DNA of 46,132 nt from Mucilaginibacter xinganensis (GTDB taxonomy: Bacteria > Bacteroidota > Bacteroidia > Sphingobacteriales > Sphingobacteriaceae), in contig JAMFSA010000156.1 of assembly GCA_026225055.1 (NCBI GenBank), positions 1-46,132 on the forward strand, in the 5' to 3' direction. Each line of letters starts with the position of its first letter. Position 1 is the stretch's first letter. The notes under the pieces are model-generated. The model was not told where the DNA came from and searched no databases. It saw nothing but the letters and a program-made list of their open reading frames with translations. Positions 25,690 through 33,764 of the stretch are shown in pieces. Position numbers and translations under genes: made by a program.

Positions 25690-26997
25690 TTATTTGCTAT
25701 TCATGGCCATATAATCCAGCGTTAAGTTGCACATTGCCTTAACGCCTAAGGCGAAAGCGCTTTCATCTATAAAAAAATCGGGCGAGTGGTTTACCGGCGT
25801 TGTAGCTGCATCACCACCCTTTGGCATCCCGCCCAGGAATATGAAAAACCCGGGAGCCTTATTCGCAAAAAAGCTAAAATCTTCCGAGCCGGTTAACGCC
25901 GGACCAGCAATCACATTATCAGCCCCGGCAACAGCTTGCAATGTTGGCAACATCTGTGCGGTAAGCTGCGGGTTATTGTAAGTAACCGGGTAGTGCGACT
26001 CATAGGGAATAATTGCATCCGCAGTAGCGCCTTCGGCTTCGGCTGTTTTTGTTACAATTTGTTTTACCCTGGTGATGAGCAGCTGTTCGTCTTTAGCGCT
26101 AAAGGTGCGCAGTGTTCCCAGCATTTCCACTTTTTCAGGGATAATATTTGAGCGGTTCCCCCCTTTTATGGCGCCTATGGTTACTATGGCTGGGTTTTGG
26201 GTAAGATTCACGTTCCGGCTCACAATGGTTTGCAGGTTGTTGATTATTTGTGCCGAAACCACTATCGGGTCGACCCCGCTCCAGGGTTGCGCACCATGTG
26301 ATGATTTACCTGTCACCACAATTTTCATATCATTTACGCCCGCCATTGCCCCACCAGAATGATAGGTAATGGTGCCTACCGGCATAAACGAAAATATATG
26401 CATCCCAAATACCACATCAACTTTAGGGTTTTCCATCACACCTTCTTTTACCATCTCTTCGGCACCGCCCACTTCACCTGCTGGTACACCTTCTTCAGCT
26501 GGTTGAAAAATGAATTTTACTGTTCCGTGTAGTTCACTTTTCATGGATGATAATATTTTAGCCACAGCCATCAGCATAGCCATGTGCGAATCATGTCCGC
26601 AGGCATGCATTACCCCAACCTGCTCTCCTTTATACGTGGTTATTACTTTTGATGCAAATGGCACAGGGGTACGTTCGGTTACCGGCAGAGCATCCATATC
26701 AGAACGCAATGCTATAACCGGCCCGGGCTTTCCGCCCTTTAAAATGCCTACTACACCTGTGGTTGCGATGCCTGTTTTAACCTCCAACCCCAGCGAGCGC
26801 AGGTAAGCAGCCACAATGCCCGATGTGCGCACCTCTCGGTTACCCAACTCAGGGTGCTCATGAAAATCCCGCCGCCAGGCAACCACCTGGCTTTGCAGCG
26901 AATCTGCCTTTTTGTTAACTATATTTTTATAAGGATTGGTTTGTGCAAAAACCGGCAGGGTAACGGCACAGCACAGCGTGAGCAACAGTTTTTTCAT
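25690..26997 (-). CDS. M20-family amidohydrolase, exported
   Basis: 435 residues. A signal peptide (MKKLLLTLCCAVTLPVFAQ) precedes the enzyme. WRRDFHEHPELGNRE, VIALRSDMDALPV, VMHACGHDSHMAML (metal Cys/His/His), FIFQPAEEG and FGMHI are the signature blocks of peptidase M20D (N-acyl-amino-acid amidohydrolase, hippurate hydrolase type). The last metal His is in TPVNHSPDFFIDE. It cleaves N-acylated amino acids, here in the periplasm. Length is typical after allowing for the leader. Confidence 0.94.
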   Translation of the reverse strand: MKKLLLTLCCAVTLPVFAQTNPYKNIVNKKADSLQSQVVAWRRDFHEHPELGNREVRTSGIVAAYLRSLGLEVKTGIATTGVVGILKGGKPGPVIALRSDMDALPVTERTPVPFASKVITTYKGEQVGVMHACGHDSHMAMLMAVAKILSSMKSELHGTVKFIFQPAEEGVPAGEVGGAEEMVKEGVMENPKVDVVFGMHIFSFMPVGTITYHSGGAMAGVNDMKIVVTGKSSHGAQPWSGVDPIVVSAQIINNLQTIVSRNVNLTQNPAIVTIGAIKGGNRSNIIPEKVEMLGTLRTFSAKDEQLLITRVKQIVTKTAEAEGATADAIIPYESHYPVTYNNPQLTAQMLPTLQAVAGADNVIAGPALTGSEDFSFFANKAPGFFIFLGGMPKGGDAATTPVNHSPDFFIDESAFALGVKAMCNLTLDYMAMNSK

Positions 26998-27041
26998 GTT
27001 GAGGGATTTTTTACTAAATATAAAAATAAAGGATGGGTTTT

Positions 27042-27098
27042 ATGTAGTTGCAAACTACATGCTTAGATGGTCCGTAGACCGGAGTCTACGGACAGCGG
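27042..27098. repeat. Inverted copy of a GCTGTCCGTAG repeat
   Basis: GTCCGTAG (27070-27077) and CTACGGAC (27086-27093) flank an 8-nt loop, followed by AGCG. To its left is ATGTAGTTGCAAACTACAT then GCTTAGA. Read in reverse it matches the tandem units at 27651-27745. Confidence 0.7.
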
Positions 27099-27117
27099 GG
27101 GATATTAGTATCTAGTT

Positions 27118-27585
27118 TCATTTTATAAGACTATCCCGATAAGCTAAGGAATTAATCTTTTGTATTAATATTTTAATCCGTAGCTGTATACGATCATATT
27201 CTCGTTTAGGTAATAATTCTCTGTTAGCAACCCAATCGTATTTTACTATGCTGGGATTATATACATCGCTTAACGTTAACATTCCACTATAAGATATTAA
27301 ATACATCTCTTCAGGTTTATCTTTAAAATAAATTCGCACATTATTAATACTATCTACATCGACAAGCTTTCTGAGGTATTGCCATTTTTCTGGCACTTTA
27401 TACCCTTTTTTATTAATTAACGTATCGATATATCTCCTAATAATCTTTGTTTTCAAATTCGTTTCTATTGGATAGTTTAAATCTGCTAATCTTCCTTTTT
27501 TATAAAAGCCGTTCCAATTGCATTCACATAAACTTATAGACAGAAGAATCAAAAAAATATTCTTTATCGAGCTTTTATTAATCAT
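27118..27585 (-). CDS. Small exported/lipoprotein of unknown function
   Basis: 155 residues. The N-terminus MINKSSIKNIFLILLSISLCEC is a signal peptide, with Cys residues in a near-lipobox position. The rest is charged and of mixed fold (NLKTKIIRRYIDTLINKKGYKV, VRIYFKDKPEEMYLISYSG). I recognise no family. It is visibly more AT-rich than its neighbours and sits between inverted copies of an intergenic repeat, which may mark a small acquired segment. Confidence 0.6.
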   Translation of the reverse strand: MINKSSIKNIFLILLSISLCECNWNGFYKKGRLADLNYPIETNLKTKIIRRYIDTLINKKGYKVPEKWQYLRKLVDVDSINNVRIYFKDKPEEMYLISYSGMLTLSDVYNPSIVKYDWVANRELLPKREYDRIQLRIKILIQKINSLAYRDSLIK

Positions 27586-27650
27586 GGTTTTGGAGTTGGT
27601 AACTGTACCTAATTAGTGTTTTTATCTTGTCGGTAGTTTGCATTTACTAC

Positions 27651-27745
27651 GCTGTCCGTAGTTTCCAACTACGGACCAATATGCTTAGAGAATCAGTCCC
27701 CCCCGCTGTCCGTAGTTTCCAACTACGGACTACTATGCTTAGAGA
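27651..27745. repeat. Tandem pair of GCTGTCCGTAG-TTTCCAA-CTACGGAC repeats
   Basis: Identical 26-bp hairpin units lie at 27651-27676 and 27705-27730, each followed by the shared TATGCTTAGAGA. Unit spacing is 54 bp. The second ends ten bases before the stop of comM (27755). Confidence 0.85.
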
Positions 27746-27754
27746 CTTCAGTCT

Positions 27755-28456
27755 CTACCCAGCCCAGCCTTCTCTATCCAAACTCCTGAAATGTATAGCC
27801 TCGGCCAAATGCTCCAGCTTTATATCTTCACTCCCGGCGAGATCTGCTATAGTGCGTGATACTTTCAAAATCCTATCATAAGCCCTTGCGGATAAGCCCA
27901 GTTTTTCCATCGCTTTTTTCAACAGCGTTTGCCCGGCTATGTCTATTTTGCAGATATCCCTCACCATTTGCGGGCTCATTTGCGAGTTGGCGTGCAGGTC
28001 GGGCTTATCGCCAAATCTTTCTATCTGTATATTCCGGGCAGCAATTACCCGCTCACGGATCAGTTCACTCTTTTCGGCGAGGCGATCGGATGCCAGCTCG
28101 TTAAAGTTTACCGGCGTAACCTCTACATGCAGGTCGATACGGTCCAGCAACGGACCTGATATTTTGCTCATGTATTTTTGCACGGCACCCGGCGGGCAGG
28201 TGCACTCTTTTTCGGGGTGATTATAGTAACCGCAAGGGCAGGGGTTCATACTGGTAACCAGCATAAAGCTGCATGGATAATCAACCGAGAAACGGGCTCG
28301 GGAGATGGTTACTCTGCGCTCTTCCAATGGCTGGCGCATTACTTCCAGTACGCTGCGCTTAAATTCAGGCAATTCATCCAGAAACAATACGCCGTTATGA
28401 GCCAGTGATATTTCACCCGGTTGAGGATTTCCGCCTCCACCCACCAAAGCAACGTC
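27755..28456 (-). pseudogene. comM: comM/yifB C-terminal fragment, separated by element insertion
   Basis: The host part runs from codon 281 to the stop (232 residues): [20 protein letters not shown], Walker [12 protein letters not shown], then [16 protein letters not shown], and the Mg-chelatase C-terminal domain ending SLDREGWAG. The frame stays open into element sequence up to a GTG at 28513, which would add 20 foreign residues ending in FHFNTTSD. ComM is a hexameric branch-migration helicase aiding natural transformation. Without the Walker A half at 40615-41453 this piece cannot hydrolyse ATP alone. Both halves are otherwise undamaged, so excision should restore the gene. Confidence 0.93.
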
Positions 28457-28478
28457 TGATGTTGTGTTAAAGTGGAAA
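28435..28478. other. attL: left junction of the integrated element
   Basis: Host comM sequence ends at about 28454. The predicted central dinucleotide is TC at 28455-28456. Ten bases later begins the arm TTAAAGTGGAAA (28467-28478), the exact inverted partner of the arm at 40593-40604. The dinucleotide was chosen because it is shared by both junctions, is centred between the arms, and restores the comM frame. Confidence 0.85.
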
Positions 28479-28483
28479 CTCTC

Positions 28484-28491
28484 TATATTTG
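28484..28491 (+). promoter_or_regulatory. Candidate -7 box (TAnnTTTG) for the integrase gene
   Basis: TATATTTG at 28484-28491 fits the Bacteroidota -7 consensus and lies 37 bp before the integrase ATG, just inside the att arm. A -33 TTG could lie at 28462-28464, close to the crossover. A mirror TATATTTG occurs on the minus strand at 28525-28518, pointing at the comM fragment. Confidence 0.5.
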
Positions 28492-28528
28492 TATCGTTAA
28501 TTAATTCAACCACTTACCAAATATAACA

Positions 28529-30217
28529 ATGATTTTAGGAATTTACAGCCGCGTTTCGACTGAGGAACAGGCAGACAAGGGTATTTCATTAGACAACCAA
28601 ATTTACAGAGGAAAACAACTTGCTACCAAAATAGGTTGGGACTTCAAAGTATATCAGGATGCCGGTATATCCGGAACGGTCTCATACACTGATAGACCCG
28701 GTTTAAAATCAATGATGAATGATATTGCAAAGGGGGTTATAAATGGTGTTTTCGTTTTCGATGGTGACCGTTTATCCCGTGCTGATTTAATTGAAACTAC
28801 ATTGATTAAAAATGTATTTAAAACTCACAAAATAAAATACTTTGAATTAGATAGGGAAATTGACCTGAACGATTTTAACCAGGCATTACTATCTGATATG
28901 AAATCATTACTTGCCAATTTCGAGATAAAGAAAACGGGGGCACGTATAGCAAGTGTTTTAGAAAGCAACGTAAGGTTAGGTAAAGTTGGTGGTGGGGCTT
29001 TACTGAATTTCGGTTACACAAAAGATGCCAATAAATTGTTGGTAATTGATGAAGATGAAAAACCAGTAGTAGAATACATATTTAAGTTAGCGTTAGAGGG
29101 TAAAGGAACTAAAATGATTGCTACTATTCTGAACGATGAAGGTATCTTAACAAAACGTGGTCGGGTCACCACTGGTAAGTCTATGAAAGTAAAGGGTCAA
29201 AAGAAAGAAACTTTCCTTTGGCGTGATAGTGTTATTTATAGAATATTAACAAGCACCATCTACATGGGTAAACGTCTTTACAAAGAAAACTATTATGATT
29301 GCCCCGCTATTGTAAGTGAGGCAGTTTTTTCAATGGTCAAAGAAAAACTATCTACCCGCAATCAGTTTAAAGACACTACTAACAAATATGATTATCTATT
29401 GAAAGGTTTAATGCACTGTCAAGTGTGTGGCGGTCGTTTCTATGGTCATAAACGTGCCAACGGTAAAGACAATACTTATATCTGCAATTCTCAAAGGTAT
29501 GGTGAATGGTGCGGGAACAAAGGCATTAACATTGACTGGTTAGATGAATTTGTAATTGACTATGTAAATAGGTTAGAAACTACAACAGGGCGAGCATTTA
29601 TAGAGGCATCAAAAGACAGTGTTAAATCCCGTAAATTAAAAGATTTTAAACATACACAAGATGCTTTAATTGATAACGAGCGACGTAGGGATAAACTAAC
29701 TTTAATGTATGAAGATGATGATATACCCAGAGAGCAATTCAAAGACCGTTTATTAACTCTCAATAATGAAAAGGATTTACTTAATATCACCTTAAATAAT
29801 TTACAGAACGAAATAGGTGTATTCAATCACAAAACCACTATTCAAAAATATATCAAAGAAACAGTATCAGATTTTAAGAAATTAAAAACCAAAGCAGAAA
29901 AGAAGTTAGCACTACAAAACATCATTGACCGTATTAATATTAGATGGGATGGTGAAAGTCACGTTATCAGTGTATTTTATAGATTGGATAATATCACCCG
30001 TTACAAAGAAGTAACTAAGGATATCTACCTGATGGGAACCGAAGTATCAGTGCTTAGAACTCCATCAAATCACATAGGGGAAATACTAAATCAAAAACTT
30101 TGGTTGAATAATTACTACTTTGGTGTAAATGATATGGGTGAGATAGAGGAAGGCGAATTGTTACGTTATATCAACCCGTATGAAGCACATGGGGAACAAT
30201 GGACAACTTTTAAATAG
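28529..30217 (+). CDS. Large serine recombinase (site-specific integrase)
   Basis: 562 residues. The N-terminal resolvase domain has IYSRVSTEEQADKG (Arg8 and nucleophile Ser10) and FVFDGDRLSRADLI. The recombinase domain follows (GGGALLNFGYTKD.., ILNDEGILTKRGR, ILTSTIYMGKRLY). A zinc ribbon is formed by C297-x2-C300 and C319/C328 (HCQVCGGRF, ICNSQRYGEWCG), and a long coiled-coil stretch (about 365-440) is the usual synapsis-control insert. It catalyses attP x attB integration and, with a directionality factor, excision. It is adjacent to attL and reads inward. A terminator follows at 30237. Confidence 0.96.
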   Translation: MILGIYSRVSTEEQADKGISLDNQIYRGKQLATKIGWDFKVYQDAGISGTVSYTDRPGLKSMMNDIAKGVINGVFVFDGDRLSRADLIETTLIKNVFKTHKIKYFELDREIDLNDFNQALLSDMKSLLANFEIKKTGARIASVLESNVRLGKVGGGALLNFGYTKDANKLLVIDEDEKPVVEYIFKLALEGKGTKMIATILNDEGILTKRGRVTTGKSMKVKGQKKETFLWRDSVIYRILTSTIYMGKRLYKENYYDCPAIVSEAVFSMVKEKLSTRNQFKDTTNKYDYLLKGLMHCQVCGGRFYGHKRANGKDNTYICNSQRYGEWCGNKGINIDWLDEFVIDYVNRLETTTGRAFIEASKDSVKSRKLKDFKHTQDALIDNERRRDKLTLMYEDDDIPREQFKDRLLTLNNEKDLLNITLNNLQNEIGVFNHKTTIQKYIKETVSDFKKLKTKAEKKLALQNIIDRINIRWDGESHVISVFYRLDNITRYKEVTKDIYLMGTEVSVLRTPSNHIGEILNQKLWLNNYYFGVNDMGEIEEGELLRYINPYEAHGEQWTTFK

Positions 30218-30236
30218 TATTACTAAACTCAAAATC

Positions 30237-30268
30237 AAACCTATTAGAACGTCTCTGATAGGTTTTTT
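30237..30268 (+). terminator. Intrinsic terminator of the integrase gene
   Basis: AAACCTAT (30237-30244) and ATAGGTTT (30258-30265) form an 8-bp stem with a 13-nt loop, extending into TTTTTT. It is 19 bases past the integrase stop. Confidence 0.88.
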
Positions 30269-30327
30269 GTTTGGTGACGTGTTGCTATGGCCCGGGATTA
30301 AAAGCGTCCCAAATCCATTAAAAAATA

Positions 30328-30402
30328 TAACCCCTTCAACACTCGCTGTCAAAGGGGTTAAACCTAAACCTTATCACAAACGGTCACAGAGAATGCGACC
30401 GT
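30328..30402. other. Two further hairpins in the integrase/125-aa gene gap
   Basis: TAACCCCTT (30328-30336) pairs with AAGGGGTTA (30352-30360). ACGGTC (30380-30385) pairs with GACCGT (30397-30402). The second could serve the leftward 125-residue gene as a terminator, or both could be protein-binding sites such as for an excision factor. I see no gene between 30218 and 30459. Confidence 0.5.
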
Positions 30403-30459
30403 TATAATAATTCAATATTAATACTTTTTCATCAATAACAAAAAACGTAATCGAATTGT

Positions 30460-30837
30460 CTACTTTTTTGGTGGTTTAACTTTAGGTTTTAAATCGTTTT
30501 GAATGCCTAAGTTTATCAGTAACAAAGAATGAACAATAAAATCAGCCCTTCTTTTATCCCAGTTAGGTAATTCAAAATCACCTATTACAATATCTTTATT
30601 ATCCTTTGTTACGGTCACTTCTACCGAATTTGGGTGTTTGTAAAGTTTAACCTGGTCCGCACCCTCTCGATGAAAAATAGGAACAAAGAAAGTTGATAAT
30701 AAAGTAGACAAACTTTCAACCGTCGGAGGAACTTTTTTGGATGCTTTAATCGGTAAATTATCTTTATTCTCAATTACCGACCTAATAGCTTGGTTAGCCA
30801 GTATAATATCTTCTTCAGTAAATGGATTTCTGCTCAT
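30460..30837 (-). CDS. Hypothetical protein, divergent from the DUF262 gene
   Basis: 125 residues. The N-terminal third is helical (EEDIILANQAIRSVIENKDNLP) and the middle is beta-like (VKLYKHPNSVEVTVTKDNKDIVIGDFEL). It ends with a helix (ADFIVHSLLLINLGIQNDL) and a very basic tail (KPKVKPPKK). I do not recognise it. It shares a 66-bp divergent promoter gap with the DUF262-DUF1524 gene, so it may be its regulator or immunity-type partner; that is only context. Confidence 0.7.
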   Translation of the reverse strand: MSRNPFTEEDIILANQAIRSVIENKDNLPIKASKKVPPTVESLSTLLSTFFVPIFHREGADQVKLYKHPNSVEVTVTKDNKDIVIGDFELPNWDKRRADFIVHSLLLINLGIQNDLKPKVKPPKK

Positions 30838-30903
30838 AAATAAAAAAATACTATCGATAAAGTTTATAATTTAGCCTCGCTTAAACTTACTCAATTATAA
30901 TTA

Positions 30904-32595
30904 ATGGAAGCATCTACCACAATAAAAAAGATGATATCCGGGAATAAAATATATGTTCCCTCTTATCAAAGAGCCTATTCATGGGAAATTGAAACCGAAA
31001 CCAATAAGACTAACAAACAGATAAATCAATTTTATTCGGATTTAGAGGATTATGTTACCAGTAATGCTAAAACTCCATATTATTTCGGTCATTTCTTATT
31101 TGAAGAAAAAGGGAATAATCGGTATGGTGTAATTGATGGCCAGCAACGCCTTACAACCATCGTGATATTTCTTTCTGCTCTATTTAAACAGTTGGAAGCA
31201 ATTAGGAATTTGACTGAATCAGAGGTTGAAACATTTGAGGACATAATTAAGAGAAATTCTACTTATCGCTTTTCAACAGTAGATTATGATAATCAACTAT
31301 TTATTGATTATGTCATCAATCAATTGAAAAAGGACAAAAATGGAATTGAAACAGAATCAGCTCAACGAATTGTTAAAGCATTCGATTTCTTCAACAAAAA
31401 ACTATCTAAAAAAGAAGAATGTTTTTTAAAACGCATATTGGACTCTGTTCAAGATGCCTCATGCACAACACATCCGGTCAAGGACGAAGCAGAGGCTATA
31501 CAGATGTTTATTTTTCAAAATAGCAGAGGTAAAACGCCATCGCATCTTGAATTAATAAAAGCTGATTTCATGTTCAATGTTCATTTATACGGTGGCGATG
31601 AAAAAGATGATTTAATTGCTGAAATTAAAACTCGCTTTGAAAAGATTTACAAGTCTATTTCCTCAATAGATTACCGTATTGATGAAGACCAGGTGCTGCT
31701 ATACACGTTAAGGGTCTACTTTAACTCGCTTTGGGAATCTGATCCATTAGATAGAATTAGTAAATTGTTATCTGGAAAAGACTCCATTTCGTTTATAAAA
31801 TCATTCACCCATCAACTGGCTGTCAGTTTTGAATATTTGACATTATTTTTTGGTAAAGATGAACGTCAATATTTTGAAATCCATTCAATAGTAAATCTTG
31901 GAGGTATCGGTATAGCATTACCGTTTATAATAAAGGCATATAAATTTGGATTGCCTATGACAGACATTTGTCGTCTTTGCAAGTCATTAGAATCTTTAGT
32001 ATTAAGGCATAGATTGATAGGCACCCGGGCAGATATGACAGGTAGAATTAACGATTTGTATGAAAAGTTTACAGATAAAAATTCAGGTATAGATGATATT
32101 GTAGGAAGAATTGAATGGATAAAAACTATCTCATCTGATTCTCGGTGGTGGGCTCATTGGAACAATTCAGCACTTGGAAATTCAATTCAAGGGAAACTAT
32201 CACCGGCTACTGCTAAATTCCTTTTATGGAAATACGAAAATCATTTAGAAAGTCAAGGAAAGGTTGGTTATAATCCAACAAGATTTGATAAGATTATTTC
32301 CCCAGAGTTAGAACACATCGCACCTCAAACAGAAAACCCCGCTTCAGGTTATGGTCGTTATGATGATGACTTTAGACAACAATATTTAGATTGCTTAGGC
32401 AACTATCTTTTAGTGTCAAAATCACATAATTGCTCCATCGGCAATAAACCGTTTAAAGAAAAACTTGCATCTTATAATTCACTATTTCAGCAACGTGAAA
32501 TTCAAGAATTTGTTAGCGAGTCGAAAAACTGGATTAAAAAATCAATCGATAAAAGACAAGCTAAAATAACTGATTTTATAACTACAGAATTTTAA
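30904..32595 (+). CDS. DUF262-DUF1524 protein (GmrSD-like putative restriction/defence nuclease)
   Basis: 563 residues. The DUF262 domain has VPSYQRAYSWE (18-28) and VIDGQQRLTT (76-85), the ParB-like nucleotide-binding signature used by GmrS-type proteins. A long helical middle includes IFQNSRGKTPSHLELIKADFMF (the F-x-x-x-N-x-R-G-x-x-L motif). The C-terminal DUF1524 HNH-type nuclease has LEHIAPQ (His471), LGNYLLV (Asn500), HNCSIGN (Asn509) and FKEKL. GmrSD and relatives cut modified phage DNA in an NTP-dependent way. Single-polypeptide fusion, full length. The next gene begins 32 bp later and is probably its partner. Confidence 0.9.
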   Translation: MEASTTIKKMISGNKIYVPSYQRAYSWEIETETNKTNKQINQFYSDLEDYVTSNAKTPYYFGHFLFEEKGNNRYGVIDGQQRLTTIVIFLSALFKQLEAIRNLTESEVETFEDIIKRNSTYRFSTVDYDNQLFIDYVINQLKKDKNGIETESAQRIVKAFDFFNKKLSKKEECFLKRILDSVQDASCTTHPVKDEAEAIQMFIFQNSRGKTPSHLELIKADFMFNVHLYGGDEKDDLIAEIKTRFEKIYKSISSIDYRIDEDQVLLYTLRVYFNSLWESDPLDRISKLLSGKDSISFIKSFTHQLAVSFEYLTLFFGKDERQYFEIHSIVNLGGIGIALPFIIKAYKFGLPMTDICRLCKSLESLVLRHRLIGTRADMTGRINDLYEKFTDKNSGIDDIVGRIEWIKTISSDSRWWAHWNNSALGNSIQGKLSPATAKFLLWKYENHLESQGKVGYNPTRFDKIISPELEHIAPQTENPASGYGRYDDDFRQQYLDCLGNYLLVSKSHNCSIGNKPFKEKLASYNSLFQQREIQEFVSESKNWIKKSIDKRQAKITDFITTEF

Positions 32596-32627
32596 TATTT
32601 ATATTAATTATCATAACACTAAACTTT

Positions 32628-32960
32628 ATGGAAATCACAATTAAAACCAAATCATTTAATCTTCACGAACTAACTTCAACAAGTTGCTACATTAATTTCT
32701 GTTTTGGTGGAACTGAAAACAATGATGAAATCAGCTTTAAAATTAAAGACGGACAGCTTTTATCATTTATTGATTGTATAACCTTACTATCTTTTAGGTC
32801 GACAATGTTTTATCAAAATAACGCCGGAGATTTTGGTGCAAACAATCCAATAATTGCTGGGAGAATGGAATCATTCGCACGGCTCATACAAATGGTTAAA
32901 GAAATTCTTGCCGCTATTGGCGCACACAAAGATTTCAAGGTAGAAGACTTAAATTCTTAA
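32628..32960 (+). CDS. Hypothetical protein downstream of the DUF262 gene
   Basis: 110 residues, mostly beta then helix. It starts ITIKTKSFNLHELTSTSCYINF, has an inner SFKIKDGQLLSFIDCITLLSF, and a final helix ARLIQMVKEILAAIGAHKDF. No known motif. The 32-bp gap and shared strand put it in one transcript with the nuclease gene, ended by the strong bidirectional terminator right at its stop. Could be an accessory or control protein. Confidence 0.75.
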   Translation: MEITIKTKSFNLHELTSTSCYINFCFGGTENNDEISFKIKDGQLLSFIDCITLLSFRSTMFYQNNAGDFGANNPIIAGRMESFARLIQMVKEILAAIGAHKDFKVEDLNS

Positions 32961-33002
32961 AAAAAATAGGGTTAGTAGCTTATGACACTAACCCTATTTT
33001 TT
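32961..33002. terminator. 16-bp bidirectional terminator
   Basis: 32961-32976 and 32987-33002 are exact complements with a 10-nt loop, A-rich on one side and T-rich on the other. It ends the rightward defence pair. Its right arm and loop also encode the last codons and stop of the leftward recombinase gene. Confidence 0.93.
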
Positions 33003-33582
33003 TAATTTTTGTGATAGTATTAATATTCAAATCCGTCAACTTAGCAACCTCTACGGCTTTGTATCCTTTTTTTAAATATTCTAATGCTTTTTTGTTTTTC
33101 GGTTTGGTGAGGAATTGTAATGTATCTTCTTTACTTCCTTGCTTACGACCTAAATAAACGCCTTTTAGTTTTGCTATAGCAATCCCTTGTTTTTGGTTTT
33201 CTCTAATTTGAGACCTTTGCATTTCACCTACCGTCCCAAGAACCGAAATCATCATTTTAGCAATTGCATTTTCCTTTCCATTTTCATCCAAGGTCGTTAA
33301 ACCTTGAGAAATAAAATGGATGGGGATTGATTTTTCATTGAAAAAGTGAATAGTGTTCATTATGTCCCGCAAATCTCTTCCAAGTCTATCTATCGTCCAA
33401 ACCGATAAAGAAGTTACCAGGCCATTTGAAAGATAACGTAATACCTCTTTACCACCTCTTTCAAAGTATGGAATTGACCCAGAGCATTTGTCCTCAATTA
33501 CCAAATCGAAGTCCCGCTCGTTTACTCTTTGTCTATCAGTTTTCTGTTCTATCGAACTGCACCTTGTATATAAAATTTTCAT
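32980..33582 (-). CDS. Small serine recombinase (resolvase/invertase family)
   Basis: 200 residues. ILYTRCSSIEQKTDRQ supplies Arg7 and the nucleophile Ser (Ser9 by alignment to the Y-x-R-x-S pattern). SVWTIDRLGRDLRDI contains the D-R-L-x-R motif, and GTVGEMQRSQIRENQKQGIAIAK the long E-helix. The C-terminus (KKGYKAVEVAKLTDLNINTITKIKK) is a helix-turn-helix. This is the size of Tn3-type resolvases and DNA invertases rather than integrases. It may resolve dimers, invert a segment or be cargo. Its 3' end overlaps the terminator at 32961-33002. Confidence 0.93.
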   Translation of the reverse strand: MKILYTRCSSIEQKTDRQRVNERDFDLVIEDKCSGSIPYFERGGKEVLRYLSNGLVTSLSVWTIDRLGRDLRDIMNTIHFFNEKSIPIHFISQGLTTLDENGKENAIAKMMISVLGTVGEMQRSQIRENQKQGIAIAKLKGVYLGRKQGSKEDTLQFLTKPKNKKALEYLKKGYKAVEVAKLTDLNINTITKIKKIGLVS

Positions 33583-33587
33583 TTCTC

Positions 33588-33625
33588 TTAATTTTAGAAT
33601 ACCTCTTTGTCTATCCTAAATTTAA
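33588..33625. promoter_or_regulatory. Imperfect inverted repeat upstream of the small recombinase
   Basis: TTAATTTTAG (33588-33597) and CTAAATTTAA (33616-33625) are complementary at 9 of 10 positions with an 18-nt spacer. It lies 6 bp before the recombinase start and could be a res-like binding site or operator. The rest of 33583-33764 has no gene. Confidence 0.4.
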
Positions 33626-33764
33626 GGTGAAAAATTAGTTTTGCCAAGGATATTAGCAAAATGTGGGCAAATAAAAAATCGCAATTTAATGTATACTCTA
33701 TTTTTATGATTTTTAATTAAAGCACATTAAAATTACTATTATTGAATTTGAATGTATTTGACGA

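Noticed and set aside
28458..28460. GAT shared by both junctions as the crossover site
   Set aside because: It would place the crossover off-centre between the inverted arms; TC at 28455-28456 / 40615-40616 is exactly central.
30328..30402. CRISPR-like repeats
   Set aside because: Only unrelated single hairpins; no regularly spaced identical repeats occur anywhere in the window.
30180..30407. 75-residue rightward frame after the integrase
   Set aside because: It overlaps the integrase end and runs through the terminator and other hairpins; composition is not protein-like.
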